The notes beneath the pieces are model-generated. The model saw nothing but the letters and a program-made list of their open reading frames with translations. It had not been told where the DNA came from and did not search any database. Source: Corynebacterium renale (GTDB taxonomy: Bacteria; Actinomycetota; Actinomycetes; Mycobacteriales; Mycobacteriaceae). Taken from it: a stretch of DNA of 64,000 nucleotides. The translations under genes were made by a program, and so were the position numbers. Of this stretch, positions 36,706 through 46,117 are shown one piece after another. The stretch lies in NCBI RefSeq assembly GCF_002563965.1, contig NZ_PDJF01000001.1, forward strand, positions 1,364,001 through 1,428,000, written 5' to 3'. The stretch's first letter is position 1. Each line of letters starts with the position of its first letter.

Positions 36706-37080
36706 GGGCTTAAGTAAAGAAACGTGTTTCTCCACTTCGGAATAAGCCCAGAGCACTGCCGTGTTCCCCGTGAGCTATAAACGATTCACCTACTCGCGTG
36801 TCCAGCCAGCAACAAGGAACTACAACACCCCTTATCTTCAGAAAGCGTGGTGCCCGCAGCCAGGGAACATGGGCCTGGCAATGAGATTAAAAAGACATTC
36901 TGTGAAAATCTGGAAATATTCACCTGGCGGTTTAACTTGCCTTAACTGGCAGAATGTCTTTTTCATATCACGTGACACAGTCAGCGAATGGCCGAGACGC
37001 GCCTGAGTGACGCAGTAAACGAAAGCCAGTGCATGAGGCAAGCTTCGACGCTGCCGGACACACTTTTCTTTACTTAACCC
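36706..37080. mobile_element. MITE-like element with terminal inverted repeats, no transposase
   Basis: A 375-base gene-free stretch flanked by imperfect inverted repeats: GGGCTTAAGTAAAGAAAC on the left (36706-36723) and, reading inward on the other strand, GGGTTAAGTAAAGAAAA on the right (37064-37080). Thirteen bases (TTAAGTAAAGAAA) are identical, and matches continue with GTGT. The inside is more AT-rich than its neighbours and carries a second inverted repeat at 36889-36963. The only open frame (36761-37006) has no recognisable product. I see no clear target duplication. It could be a transposon remnant. Confidence 0.5.
36889..36963. ncRNA. Possible structured RNA or bidirectional terminator inside the MITE-like element
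   Basis: A perfect 14-base inverted repeat, AAAAAGACATTCTG (36889-36902) and CAGAATGTCTTTTT (36950-36963), encloses 47 bases. Each arm ends in five A/T bases, so it could terminate transcription on both strands or form the base of a folded RNA. No known RNA family is recognised. Confidence 0.35.
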
Positions 37081-37117
37081 ACCCCGGTCTGCACCTAGGC
37101 GCTCCCCGAATACACAA

Positions 37118-37150
37118 AGGCCGCCTCCTTGACGAAAAGGAAGGCGGCCT
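37118..37150 (-). terminator. Terminator after rpsT
   Basis: Read on the minus strand, AGGCCGCCT pairs with AGGCGGCCT, with an extra four-base-pair inner helix after a one-base bulge, followed by TTTG. It lies 19 bases after the rpsT stop. Confidence 0.8.
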
Positions 37151-37168
37151 GTGAACAACCGAATGGTC

Positions 37169-37432
37169 TTATGCCATCTTGTTGAAAGCAGTAGCCATCT
37201 TGGACTTCTTGTTAGCCGCGTTGTTGCGGTGGAAGACGCCCTTGGTGACGGACTTGTCCAGAGCACGCGATGCTACGCGCAGCTGTGCCTCTGCAGCGGT
37301 CTTGTCGCCAGCCTCAACGAGCTCGCGGAACTTGCGGATCTCGGTGCGGACGTGGGAACGGACAGCCTTGTTGCGGAGACGACGCTTTTCGTTAGTAAGG
37401 ACGCGCTTCTTCTGCTGCTTGATGTTTGCCAT
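37169..37432 (-). CDS. rpsT: 30S ribosomal protein S20
   Basis: An 87-residue basic helical protein that binds 16S rRNA. It begins [21 protein letters not shown] and ends with the family pattern [27 protein letters not shown] precedes the ATG. It is transcribed alone towards the MITE-like element. Confidence 0.98.
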   Translation of the reverse strand: MANIKQQKKRVLTNEKRRLRNKAVRSHVRTEIRKFRELVEAGDKTAAEAQLRVASRALDKSVTKGVFHRNNAANKKSKMATAFNKMA

Positions 37433-37597
37433 CGTTAAATACCTCTTAGGTTGTAGTTTCGGACCCTATGCCAGCCACCTTTTGGCGTGTGATGTGGGCT
37501 AACCCAAGGTCTTGCTAGCCGCGGGGCACCACACAGTGAACCTGCATAGACAACTCGCCAAACCTTACCAGCCACACGCCCTAAAAACCAATCCTTC

Positions 37598-38158
37598 CTA
37601 GCTCCACCCGTAGTTGTGTCGGAGCCGGCTGGCTACCCGGTGAAACTGCTGGCGCGTGAATACGGCGCCGTGGCGCCGAATATCGCGAATACTTAAGCCG
37701 AGCACCTGGTCCAAGCGAATCCATCCGGGATTTCCGGTGTGGTCCCAGTCGCCGGCGCCGATGGCCAACCAGTTGTCGTCGTTGGCGTGTGCCGGGTCGG
37801 GGGAGATGACCAGGCACAGCAGGAAGGCGCGCCGGTGGCCCACGACGAGGGCGGAATGCTCGGCCGGGCCGTTACCGGTGAGGTCCGCGTACAAGGTGAT
37901 CACTTCGCCGGGTTCGGGTTGGCCGTCCATCGCGGGGGCGTAGTAAAGGGGCCTGCTCATTGACGAGGTTTCGATCCACCGGTAGGACGCCACTTCGTCG
38001 TCAGTAAATGTGTTCTCCGGGCTTAAACCCAAACGCGCAGTCAGAGTGTTCATCGCGGCATCTATCGGGCGGGTCCGGATATGCCCGATGAGGTTGTTTT
38101 TTAGGCGGGTGGGCCAGGGTGCCGGCGGCTCGTCGTGAAGTGGTGGCTTGGGCGTCAT
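37598..38158 (-). CDS. PemK/MazF-like protein next to lepA
   Basis: A 186-residue protein whose C-terminal 110 residues follow the PemK/MazF fold: PGEVITLYADLTGNG, HSALVVGHRR, LCLVISPDPAH and a WIRLDQVLGL segment. An N-terminal extension of about 75 residues is not part of the usual toxin. A homologue sits next to lepA in mycobacteria (Rv2405). No antitoxin-sized partner is present on either side, so a classic toxin-antitoxin role is doubtful. Divergent from lepA by 62 bases. Confidence 0.65.
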   Translation of the reverse strand: MTPKPPLHDEPPAPWPTRLKNNLIGHIRTRPIDAAMNTLTARLGLSPENTFTDDEVASYRWIETSSMSRPLYYAPAMDGQPEPGEVITLYADLTGNGPAEHSALVVGHRRAFLLCLVISPDPAHANDDNWLAIGAGDWDHTGNPGWIRLDQVLGLSIRDIRRHGAVFTRQQFHRVASRLRHNYGWS

Positions 38159-38220
38159 GGAAGGCAGTCTAATAGATGGTAGGGTGTTTACGATTAGTCA
38201 GGAAAAGGGGTTCTTACTTT

Positions 38221-40071
38221 ATGCCCAGCAAGGCCACCAATTTTGCGGAAACCACGTTTACGGATCCAGCGCAGATCCGTAATTTCTGCATCATCGCTCA
38301 CATCGACCACGGCAAGTCCACACTCGCCGACCGTATCCTCCAGCTGTCCAACGTCGTCTCTGAACGCGACATGCGGGATCAATACCTGGACAACATGGAT
38401 ATTGAGCGTGAACGCGGCATCACCATTAAGGCGCAGAACGTGCGCCTGCCCTGGACCACCGACGCCGGCGATCAGTTCGTCCTTCAGATGATTGATACCC
38501 CCGGCCACGTTGACTTTACCTACGAGGTCAGCCGTGCTCTAGAAGCCTGCGAGGGTGCAATTTTGCTTGTCGACGCCGCCCAGGGCATCGAGGCGCAGAC
38601 CCTTGCGAACTTATACCTGGCGATGGATAAGGACTTGGAGATTATTCCGGTCCTCAACAAAATTGACCTACCAGCTGCGGATCCGGAGAAGTATTCCCTG
38701 GAAATCGCCAACATCATCGGCTGTGAAACAGAGGACGTTCTGCGTGTATCCGGCAAAACTGGTGAAGGCGTGCCTGAGCTGCTGGACAAGGTCTGCGAAA
38801 TGATTCCTGCGCCGACCTCCGCGTACGGCGCTGAAGGCCCCGCGCGTGCCCTGATTTTTGACTCCGTCTACGACGTCTACCGTGGCGTAGTCACCTACGT
38901 CCGCATGGTTGACGGCACCCTGAAGCCACGCCAAAAAGCGCGCATGATGTCCACCGGTACGGACCACGAACTCCTCGAAGTAGGCATCGTGAGCCCGACC
39001 CCGAAACCGGTCAAGGGCCTGGGCCCGGGCGAGGTGGGCTACCTCATCACCGGCGCAAAGGATGTCCGCGAAACACGCGTCGGTGATACCGTCACCTGGA
39101 CAAAGGGCGGCGCCGAGGAACCGCTCGAAGGCTACGCTGACCCCGTGCCGATGGTGTACTCCGGCCTATTTCCAATCTCGCAGGAGGACTTCCCGGCACT
39201 GCGGGATGCGCTGGAAAAGTTACAGCTTAACGACGCCTCCCTGACCTACGAACCGGAAACCTCTGTAGCTTTGGGCTTCGGTTTCCGCTGTGGCTTCCTG
39301 GGCTTGCTGCACATGGAAATCACGCGCGCTCGTCTGGAGCGCGAATTTGACCTCGACCTGATTTCCACCGCGCCATCGGTGACCTACCGCGTGGTAGCCG
39401 AAGACGGTTCGGAGAAAATCGTGCACAATCCCTCGGACTGGCCCGGCGGAAAACTGCAGGAAGTCTACGAACCGATCGTCGACATGTCTCTGATCGTGCC
39501 CAGCGAATTCGTCGGTCCAACAATGGAACTGTGTCAATCCCGCCGCGGCGAAATGAAGAACATGGATTACCTCTCCGAGGACCGCGTGGAATTGCGCTAC
39601 ACCATGCCGTTGGGCGAGATCATCTTCGACTTCTTCGATATCTTGAAGTCGCGCACTAAGGGCTACGCGTCGCTCAACTACGAAATCTCCGGTGAGCAAA
39701 CCGCTGACCTGGTCAAGGTGGATATCCTCCTCCAGGGCGATCCGGTCGACGCATTTTCTGCGATCGTGCACCGCGATAACGCCCAGTGGTACGGCAACAA
39801 GATGACCAAGAAGCTGCGCGAACTTATCCCTCGCCAGCAGTTTGAGGTGCCGATTCAGGCTGCAATCGGTTCCAAAATTATCGCCCGTGAGAACATCCGT
39901 GCGCTGCGCAAGGACGTGCTCTCCAAGTGCTACGGCGGCGATATTTCCCGTAAGCGCAAGCTGCTGGAAAAGCAGAAGGCCGGTAAGAAGCGCATGAAGT
40001 CCATCGGGTCGGTCACCGTCCCGCAGGAAGCATTCGTGGCAGCCTTGTCCACGGACGAAGAAAAGAAGTAA
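38221..40071 (+). CDS. lepA: Elongation factor 4 (back-translocase)
   Basis: A 616-residue translational GTPase. The P-loop is AHIDHGKST (residues 26-34), with ITIKAQNVR (switch I), [10 protein letters not shown] (G3) and [12 protein letters not shown] (G4). The LepA-specific C-terminal domain has GYASLNYEI and the final [20 protein letters not shown]. The ATG at 38221 gives the standard N-terminus; an upstream in-frame start at 38176 would enter the promoter region. Ends in a strong terminator. Confidence 0.98.
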   Translation: MPSKATNFAETTFTDPAQIRNFCIIAHIDHGKSTLADRILQLSNVVSERDMRDQYLDNMDIERERGITIKAQNVRLPWTTDAGDQFVLQMIDTPGHVDFTYEVSRALEACEGAILLVDAAQGIEAQTLANLYLAMDKDLEIIPVLNKIDLPAADPEKYSLEIANIIGCETEDVLRVSGKTGEGVPELLDKVCEMIPAPTSAYGAEGPARALIFDSVYDVYRGVVTYVRMVDGTLKPRQKARMMSTGTDHELLEVGIVSPTPKPVKGLGPGEVGYLITGAKDVRETRVGDTVTWTKGGAEEPLEGYADPVPMVYSGLFPISQEDFPALRDALEKLQLNDASLTYEPETSVALGFGFRCGFLGLLHMEITRARLEREFDLDLISTAPSVTYRVVAEDGSEKIVHNPSDWPGGKLQEVYEPIVDMSLIVPSEFVGPTMELCQSRRGEMKNMDYLSEDRVELRYTMPLGEIIFDFFDILKSRTKGYASLNYEISGEQTADLVKVDILLQGDPVDAFSAIVHRDNAQWYGNKMTKKLRELIPRQQFEVPIQAAIGSKIIARENIRALRKDVLSKCYGGDISRKRKLLEKQKAGKKRMKSIGSVTVPQEAFVAALSTDEEKK

Positions 40072-40085
40072 CGCGTCTGCGAACC

Positions 40086-40121
40086 CGAAAGCCCAGGTCC
40101 TGAAAAGGGCCTGGGCTTTCG
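40086..40121 (+). terminator. Intrinsic terminator after lepA
   Basis: A 16-base-pair stem (CGAAAGCCCAGGTCCT with its near-perfect complement) capped by a GAAA tetraloop, 14 bases after the lepA stop. The T-tract is weak. Confidence 0.8.
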
Positions 40122-40136
40122 TGGTCTTGCACAACG

Positions 40137-40335
40137 TTAGGCGCGGATCGCGTTTGTGCTATGGAAGATCCTCTTGAATACCGGCACGCTGAGCGACTGC
40201 GCCACAATAAGAAGAACGGTACCGATAATGATGGCGCTGACAATCACTAATGGCCCTCCCACGGATTGAGGGTTGTCAAGGTGATAGTCATTCGTGTTGA
40301 TGAACGCCCCACCTGCAAAGGAACCTAATGCGCGC
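40137..40335 (-). pseudogene. C-terminal remnant of a membrane protein
   Basis: On the minus strand a frame ending at TAA (40137-40139) reads ALRALGSFAGGAF, then NPQSVGGPLVIVSAIII, then VLLIVAQSLSVPVFKRIF. This looks like the last 65 residues of an integral membrane protein, possibly DUF2975-like, as often paired with a LuxR/XRE regulator. There is no start codon or N-terminus; homology seems to end at about 40340, where a truncated response regulator begins in the other direction. Confidence 0.45.
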
Positions 40336-40344
40336 AGTGCACTT

Positions 40345-40734
40345 GAACTGACGTATGGGAGCGCCGGTGCCGGCGGGGTGGGTTATGTGCTTAAAGATTC
40401 TGTGGCAAATATTGCCGAGTTTCTAGAAACCCTGCGCGCGGTAGCTAACCGGCAGGTCATCCTCGGTCCGGAGATTGCTGAAAGCTTAGCTCGCCACGAC
40501 CACCAGGGCCGCGCTATAGAAATGCTGACCGACCGCGAGCGCGAAGTGCTCGAAGCGATGGCCCAGGGCAAGTCGAATCCTGATATTGCAGCGGAGCTGT
40601 ACCTATCTGAAGCGGGCGTTTCTAAGCACATTGCCTCGATCTTCCAGAAGCTCGGTTTTGACGCAGCAGAACCGAACCGGCGGGTCAAAGCTATTTTGCA
40701 GTATCTGGCGTACTCGTACCAGCGTCCGCTCTAA
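40345..40734 (+). pseudogene. Truncated NarL/LuxR-type response regulator
   Basis: The last 130 residues of a two-component response regulator: the end of the receiver domain (GAGGVGYVLKDSVANIAEFL) and a complete LuxR helix-turn-helix (LTDREREVLEAMAQGKSNPD, AGVSKHIASIFQKLGF). The phosphoacceptor Asp and most of the receiver are missing. The frame is artificially open back to a GTG at 40294 through unrelated sequence. No sensor kinase gene is adjacent. Its 3' end overlaps the next gene on the other strand by 44 bases. Confidence 0.7.
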
Positions 40735-41956
40735 CAGAGGTGAGCCGTGCCACGCTCATCGCAAGCGCCCATTCGGCTGGGCCCCGGCGGAACCGGCTCT
40801 TCCACAGCGGCGCAAAAATTAGGCCTGCCACGATCAGCCCTATGCCCACGGGATTCGTCGGTGTGGATAGATCTTTCTCGAAGTAATCGTTCGCAGGATC
40901 TTCGTAGACCTTATTCCACGCTTCCTCTTCAGCTGCAATCATCTCCGGCCAGGTTTCAATGTGCTCAAACTGGGCTAACCATTCGGACGGGCTCATCACT
41001 GAGCGTGGGTCCGAGAAGCTGGAGGTCTTTTCAGCCGAAAAGTCCGGTTGCGGGCTGCTCGTGTAACCAAAAGCAAAGAGGGGAAAGAGCGTCAGCGCGT
41101 GCACGATGTAGACGGTCAAGGCCATCGAACCGAAAGAATGCAGGGGTAGTGTAATGCGGGTCGCGGAGGGAATACGGCAGACCCACATGCAGACCAAGAA
41201 CACCGCTACCGCAACCGTGGCCGTCACCGCGATATCCAGTAGGCCTCCAGAATGGGGGATGATGCTCATCCCGTGTAAGGCCGAAAAACCGGCGGCCCCG
41301 GAATAGCCCTCGGGATCTGTGGCGGAGGAGAAGTCGTCGAGAAGCACTACCCGCAGCCACGCCGCACTGACTGCCAGCGCAACAATCGCGACGGTCCACC
41401 AGGCTGCAGCCTTCGTGCGCAGGAAGGAGAAAGTGCGGAACACGATCACCCCGAGGATCCCGTACGCCAGCCACGCCAACGGCGGATACACTGATGCGGT
41501 TGCTGTCAGGGCGAGCACAAAGAAGCCGGTGGTGACCATACTTCCGACCAACCACTGCACAGCTAACAGGACCAGTGCGGTGGTTACCAGCCAGCGCATC
41601 CGCAGCCGGGTGAGGTAACCCAAGACCATATACAGCAAGCCAATCGGGCCGAGGACTACGGCGATGCTGGTCAGCGGAGTAAGAATCATGCCCAGGCCCA
41701 TCAGAAGCAGACCGCGAACCACGTTTCGGAACCGTAGGTGGGCTAGGTCTGTTCCGCCGGAGGCGTCGGCACGCATGTGCATACGCGTGATGGTTATGCC
41801 GCACAGAACCGCGAACAGGGTGGAGGGGTAGCCTGCCGAGATCTCGTTAAAAGGCGCGACGTGCGGGCCGGTGTGCGCGACGATCATCCCGATGATAGCT
41901 AGGCCGCGTGCCAGGTCGAGCCCATAAATGCGGGAAGCCCCGCGAAGTTCATGCAT
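40691..41956 (-). CDS. Multi-pass acyltransferase-like membrane protein (HGSNAT/DUF418 type)
   Basis: A 421-residue protein with about ten membrane helices. It begins RIYGLDLARGLAIIGMIVAH, the N-terminal signature shared by heparan-alpha-glucosaminide N-acetyltransferase-like and DUF418 proteins, followed by LFAVLCGITI. A long extracytoplasmic loop rich in Ser/Pro/Glu lies between about residues 295 and 375. Such proteins are thought to move acyl groups across the membrane to envelope sugars. The substrate is unknown. It ends inside the response-regulator remnant. Confidence 0.8.
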   Translation of the reverse strand: MHELRGASRIYGLDLARGLAIIGMIVAHTGPHVAPFNEISAGYPSTLFAVLCGITITRMHMRADASGGTDLAHLRFRNVVRGLLLMGLGMILTPLTSIAVVLGPIGLLYMVLGYLTRLRMRWLVTTALVLLAVQWLVGSMVTTGFFVLALTATASVYPPLAWLAYGILGVIVFRTFSFLRTKAAAWWTVAIVALAVSAAWLRVVLLDDFSSATDPEGYSGAAGFSALHGMSIIPHSGGLLDIAVTATVAVAVFLVCMWVCRIPSATRITLPLHSFGSMALTVYIVHALTLFPLFAFGYTSSPQPDFSAEKTSSFSDPRSVMSPSEWLAQFEHIETWPEMIAAEEEAWNKVYEDPANDYFEKDLSTPTNPVGIGLIVAGLIFAPLWKSRFRRGPAEWALAMSVARLTSVRADAGTSTPDTAK

Positions 41957-41994
41957 ATAAAGAACCTAGCGGAGCTGCCCCGGAAAAGGAAGGG

Positions 41995-43860
41995 CTATTT
42001 TTCCTCCGACTCTTCGGGGACGTAGCCGTCGCCCCAGGTGCCGGACGAGTAGTCGTAGTCCACGTCGTTCCCTTCCTCGTCGGTGCGCTGGTACCAGTCG
42101 GTCAACGTTTCGTCGGTGGAGTCGAAGTCCTTACCGGCGCCTTCGCCTTCCTTGGACTTGCGGACCGCAAGCTCAAAGTCGTCGCCGTGGCGCTCCAGGC
42201 CGGTCATCACGGCATTCTCGACGGCCGCGCGAGCATAAGTGCGCCTAATCGCTGCCGGATCTGTGCTCAAATCCTTGAGGAATGCCACGATCATCACCAG
42301 CAGCACCACAGAGAACGGTAGTGCGATGAGGATGGTCAGAGACTGCAGGCCGGACAGGGCATTTTCTCCGCCGGCTAGCAGCATGACCACAGAAATGCCC
42401 ATCATGCATAGGCCCCAGAACACCACCACTACCTTCGACGGCGCCGTATCGCCCTTAGAAGAAAGCGTGCCCATAACCACCGAGGCAGAGTCCGCCGAGG
42501 TGATAAAGAAGACCGCCAGGATGAAAATCAGGACGAACGGCATGACCGAGCTCAGGGGAAGCGTGTCGAACATCGCAAAGAGCACCTGCTCAGGCGTGGC
42601 GGAGCCATCGAAACCTGCTGTGCCGTCTGCAGACAGCGAAATCGCGGTGCCACCGAACACGGTAAAAGCGATAGCCAGGATGAACGTGGGTACAGCCATC
42701 GTCGTCAAGGCGAACTCGCGCAAAGTGCGGCCACGAGAGATACGTGCAATGAACATACCGACGAACGGGGTCCACGAAATCCACCACGCCCAATAAAATG
42801 CGGTCCACGCGGCCTGGAATTCCACAGCCTCCGGGCCCCAGGACATGGACTTACCCATCATTGCCAGCAATTGGTCGGCGTAGTGCAGCAGACCCGACGG
42901 GATGAGGTTAAGCAGGAAAAGTGTGGGGCCAACGATGAATACGAAGAGCACTACACCCAAGGTCAAGGAGATGTTCAGGTTGGACAAGTAGCGCACGCCA
43001 CGTGAAACACCGGAGACCGCGGAGATGATAAACCCAATGGTCAGCACCGACATAATGATGATCAGCGCGTTATTGCCCAGCGGACCTACGCCGGAGACAA
43101 TTTCCACGCCCTGGCCAATCTGAATCGCAGAAAGGCCCAAGGTAGCCGCGGTGCCGAAGACCGTGGCGATAATCGCGGTGATATCCACTAGCCGGCCAGC
43201 AACACCTTCCGTTCGGGCACCGAAGATGCTCCGGAACACGGACGAAAAGAGGGAGACACGACCACGTCGATAAGAGCTATACGCCAGCGCTCCTCCGACC
43301 AGCGCGTACAGTGCCCAGGCCGAGAGACCCCAGTGGAAGTGCGACTGCGCCATCGCCTGGTGCACCGCCTCGCGAGTACCGGCCTCCACCGTGTGTGGGG
43401 GAGGGGTCAGGAAGTGAGACAGCGGTTCCGATGGGCCGAAGAAGAAGATACCCACGCCGATACCGGCGCCGAACATCATGGCGATCCAACTGAACCGGGA
43501 GAATTCTGGCTCCTCATCATCCGTGCCCAACTTCACCCGCCCATAGCGGGAAAACGCCAGAACAACCATGATAATGATGCCGGCAATCATGACGATGTTG
43601 AATAACCAGCCGGCGTTGAGCATCGCCCAATCAAAACTGGCGGAGGCCACCGAGGAGACGGACTCAGGGGAAATCACACCCCAGAGAATAAAGCCAACAA
43701 TCAGTGTTGCGGTCACCGCAAACACCGGTTTATCCAGGCCAAAGGTGTTGCGCTGCTGGTCCACACTAATGCCTGGGACAAGACCCGGGTGCAGATTATG
43801 CGGGTACTGGCTGCTGGTGGGATAAGTATCGGACAGTTGTTTTCGGGGCTTCTTTGCCAC
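41995..43860 (-). CDS. BCCT family transporter (1)
   Basis: A 621-residue betaine/carnitine/choline-type transporter with 12 helices. Motifs: glycine-rich GAGIGVGIFFFGPSEP in TM3, the aromatic TAFYWAWWISWTPFVGMF in TM8 and the family signature GMFIARISRGRT. The acidic C-terminus ends in an extended soluble tail as in osmosensing BCCT carriers. GTG start. Divergent from a second BCCT gene 244 bases away. Compatible-solute uptake is the family expectation; I cannot fix the substrate or the coupling ion. Confidence 0.93.
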   Translation of the reverse strand: MAKKPRKQLSDTYPTSSQYPHNLHPGLVPGISVDQQRNTFGLDKPVFAVTATLIVGFILWGVISPESVSSVASASFDWAMLNAGWLFNIVMIAGIIIMVVLAFSRYGRVKLGTDDEEPEFSRFSWIAMMFGAGIGVGIFFFGPSEPLSHFLTPPPHTVEAGTREAVHQAMAQSHFHWGLSAWALYALVGGALAYSSYRRGRVSLFSSVFRSIFGARTEGVAGRLVDITAIIATVFGTAATLGLSAIQIGQGVEIVSGVGPLGNNALIIIMSVLTIGFIISAVSGVSRGVRYLSNLNISLTLGVVLFVFIVGPTLFLLNLIPSGLLHYADQLLAMMGKSMSWGPEAVEFQAAWTAFYWAWWISWTPFVGMFIARISRGRTLREFALTTMAVPTFILAIAFTVFGGTAISLSADGTAGFDGSATPEQVLFAMFDTLPLSSVMPFVLIFILAVFFITSADSASVVMGTLSSKGDTAPSKVVVVFWGLCMMGISVVMLLAGGENALSGLQSLTILIALPFSVVLLVMIVAFLKDLSTDPAAIRRTYARAAVENAVMTGLERHGDDFELAVRKSKEGEGAGKDFDSTDETLTDWYQRTDEEGNDVDYDYSSGTWGDGYVPEESEEK

Positions 43861-44104
43861 AGCGAAAATCCATTTCTGCGCACTGCCGCGGGGTGCATCG
43901 TAGAAAACAAGAGCGGAACGTTCATCGTGCCCGGAAACTGTTGTAAAAGCAACTGGAACGAACCTTAAAAATCGGTGTAAGCCCAGGCGAACCAGAGAAA
44001 GGGGGTGGCGAAAAAATTCATAAACCTGCAGCGCACAGGCTTAGCATGTTATTCTTGTCCGCTGTACTCACGTCAGTTACAAGAAAGGGAAGGTGTCTGT
44101 ACCC

Positions 44105-46114
44105 GTGGATAAGAACCAACCCCAGAAACATAAACAAAGGAAACCTTCCAAGGGTGAGCCTAACGCGGACGCGGAGCGCGCGCCCGTCACCGTGGAGTAT
44201 CGGCGCAAGCCCGCCAACCCCACCATGGCCCGTGGCATGCGTTTCGTTGGCCAAGCTACGTCTGGCAGGCGTACCACCCACCCGGGTCTCATCCCCGGTA
44301 TCGGGGTGGAGAAAACCGGGGTGGTGTACAAGACCAGCTGGATTGTGTTCGGCATCGCCCTAGCGGCCTCCTTGGGTGTGCTGGCGTGGGCGGTTATCGC
44401 GCCGCAGAACCTGCTTGATGTTGGCACCACTATGCGCGAGGGCGTGACCAGTAATTTTGGTTGGTTCTTTACCGCATTGATCCTGCTGATTATGGTGTTC
44501 ATGTTCGTCATCGCACTTGCCCCGACAGGCAATATCAAACTCGGCGAAGACGATGAGGAACCCGACTATTCGCGTGCCACATGGATTTCCATGCTGTTCG
44601 CCGCAGGCCTGGGCATCGGCCTGATCTTCTACGGTCCGATGGAGCCGATGCAGCACTTCATCGACGCACCCCCGGCTTCCGACGCGCCGAGTGGCGATTC
44701 AGCGAACGTGTTGCCCGCAATGTCGCAGGCACTGCTGCACCAGACCCTGTTTACGTGGGGCATCTATGCTCTCGTCGGCGGTGCGATTGCGTACGCCAGT
44801 TACCGTCGCGGCCGGTTGCCCTTGATCTCAGGGCTTTTTGAACCCGTATTCCCGGATGGTCCGAACCGTTTGTTGGGCAAGATTATCGACGTCTTCGCTG
44901 TCCTGGTCACCCTGTTCGGTACTGCAACCTCCTTGGGCATTGGCGCGCTGCAGATTCAGGCCGGTACGGAGATTGTCACGGGTTGGTCTGTTGCCGGAAA
45001 CAAATTCTTAATCGGTGCGGTTACGATCTTGACCTGCGTGTTCATCTACTCTGCGGTCTCAGGTGTGAAGAAGGGCCTGCGCATCCTCTCCAACATGAAC
45101 ATGTTCCTGGTTATCTTCCTGGCTCTGTTCGTGCTGGTAACCGGCCCCACCCTCTTCGTCCTTGACCTGATTCCAACGTCGTTGGTGCATTACTTGAGCA
45201 CCTTCCCAGACATGTTTGCAATCTCGCCGTCGCAGGGTGAAGAGACCGCTGAGATCATGACCGCCTGGACCACCATGTACTGGGCGTGGTGGATTTCCTG
45301 GTCACCATTCGTGGGCATGTTCATCGCGAAGATTTCCCGTGGCCGCACTATCCGCGAATTCACCTTCACCGTTATCCTCGGGCCGGGCCTTATCTCCGTG
45401 GTCTGGTACGTGATTTTCGGTGGCACTGCCATCTACCAGGTGCTCAACGATTTCGGCCTAGAGATCAAGGGCTCTGGCGAGAACGTCATGTTCGACCTAC
45501 TCGGCGAACTGCCACTCGCTTCGGTGATGCAGGTCATCACATTGCTGGCAGTCCTGATTTTCTTCACGACGGCAGCGGACTCCGCCACCCTCGTGATGGG
45601 AACAATGAGCCAGCACGGCCGCCCCGAGCCCTCCCGATGGGCAACAGTCACTTGGGGTGTGGCCCTTGGTTCCGTGTCCCTGGCACTGCTTCTCATCGGC
45701 GGGCAAAACGCACTATCTGGCCTGCAGGCAATCATGGTGGCTTCCGCGCTACCATTCGCGATTATTCTGCTGGGCGTGATGTGGTGCTGGTTCGTTGACC
45801 TGCGCAACGACCCGTACATGATCCGCCGCCATTACGCTAAGAGCGCGATTGCGCAGGGTGTGCGTCGAGGTATTGAAGAACACGGCGACGACTTCGTCTT
45901 CGGTGCCGAAGGGGTAGATCCCGAAGAAGGCGCTGGAGCGAAGTCACGCTACGAGTCCGAGGACCCCGAGCTGTCCGAGTGGTACACAGAACACGCGGAA
46001 GCTCGTGAGGAAGCAGAAGCCGTGGCAGCAGAAGACCCCGACGCTTCCACGCCGGGGCCGATCCACGTCGAGGGCAAGGAGTACGACGACACCCCTCCGC
46101 CACCACAACACTAA
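44105..46114 (+). CDS. BCCT family transporter (2)
   Basis: A 669-residue carrier related to but distinct from the divergent BCCT gene. It has a 70-residue basic N-terminal tail (KNQPQKHKQRKPSKG), the TM3 motif AAGLGIGLIFYGPMEP, TMYWAWWISWSPFVGMF and GMFIAKISRGRT. The long acidic C-terminal tail ends in Pro/His. GTG at 44105 is preferred because AAAGGGAAGG lies about 11 bases upstream; a GTG at 44093 is also in frame but overlaps that SD. Both tails are longer than average, as in osmoregulated members such as LcoP/EctP. Confidence 0.92.
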   Translation: MDKNQPQKHKQRKPSKGEPNADAERAPVTVEYRRKPANPTMARGMRFVGQATSGRRTTHPGLIPGIGVEKTGVVYKTSWIVFGIALAASLGVLAWAVIAPQNLLDVGTTMREGVTSNFGWFFTALILLIMVFMFVIALAPTGNIKLGEDDEEPDYSRATWISMLFAAGLGIGLIFYGPMEPMQHFIDAPPASDAPSGDSANVLPAMSQALLHQTLFTWGIYALVGGAIAYASYRRGRLPLISGLFEPVFPDGPNRLLGKIIDVFAVLVTLFGTATSLGIGALQIQAGTEIVTGWSVAGNKFLIGAVTILTCVFIYSAVSGVKKGLRILSNMNMFLVIFLALFVLVTGPTLFVLDLIPTSLVHYLSTFPDMFAISPSQGEETAEIMTAWTTMYWAWWISWSPFVGMFIAKISRGRTIREFTFTVILGPGLISVVWYVIFGGTAIYQVLNDFGLEIKGSGENVMFDLLGELPLASVMQVITLLAVLIFFTTAADSATLVMGTMSQHGRPEPSRWATVTWGVALGSVSLALLLIGGQNALSGLQAIMVASALPFAIILLGVMWCWFVDLRNDPYMIRRHYAKSAIAQGVRRGIEEHGDDFVFGAEGVDPEEGAGAKSRYESEDPELSEWYTEHAEAREEAEAVAAEDPDASTPGPIHVEGKEYDDTPPPPQH

Positions 46115-46117
46115 GGT

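Noticed and set aside
36761..37006. 81-codon ORF inside the MITE-like element
   Set aside because: No recognisable domain, weak start context, and it spans the inverted repeat arms. It is kept only as part of the element description.
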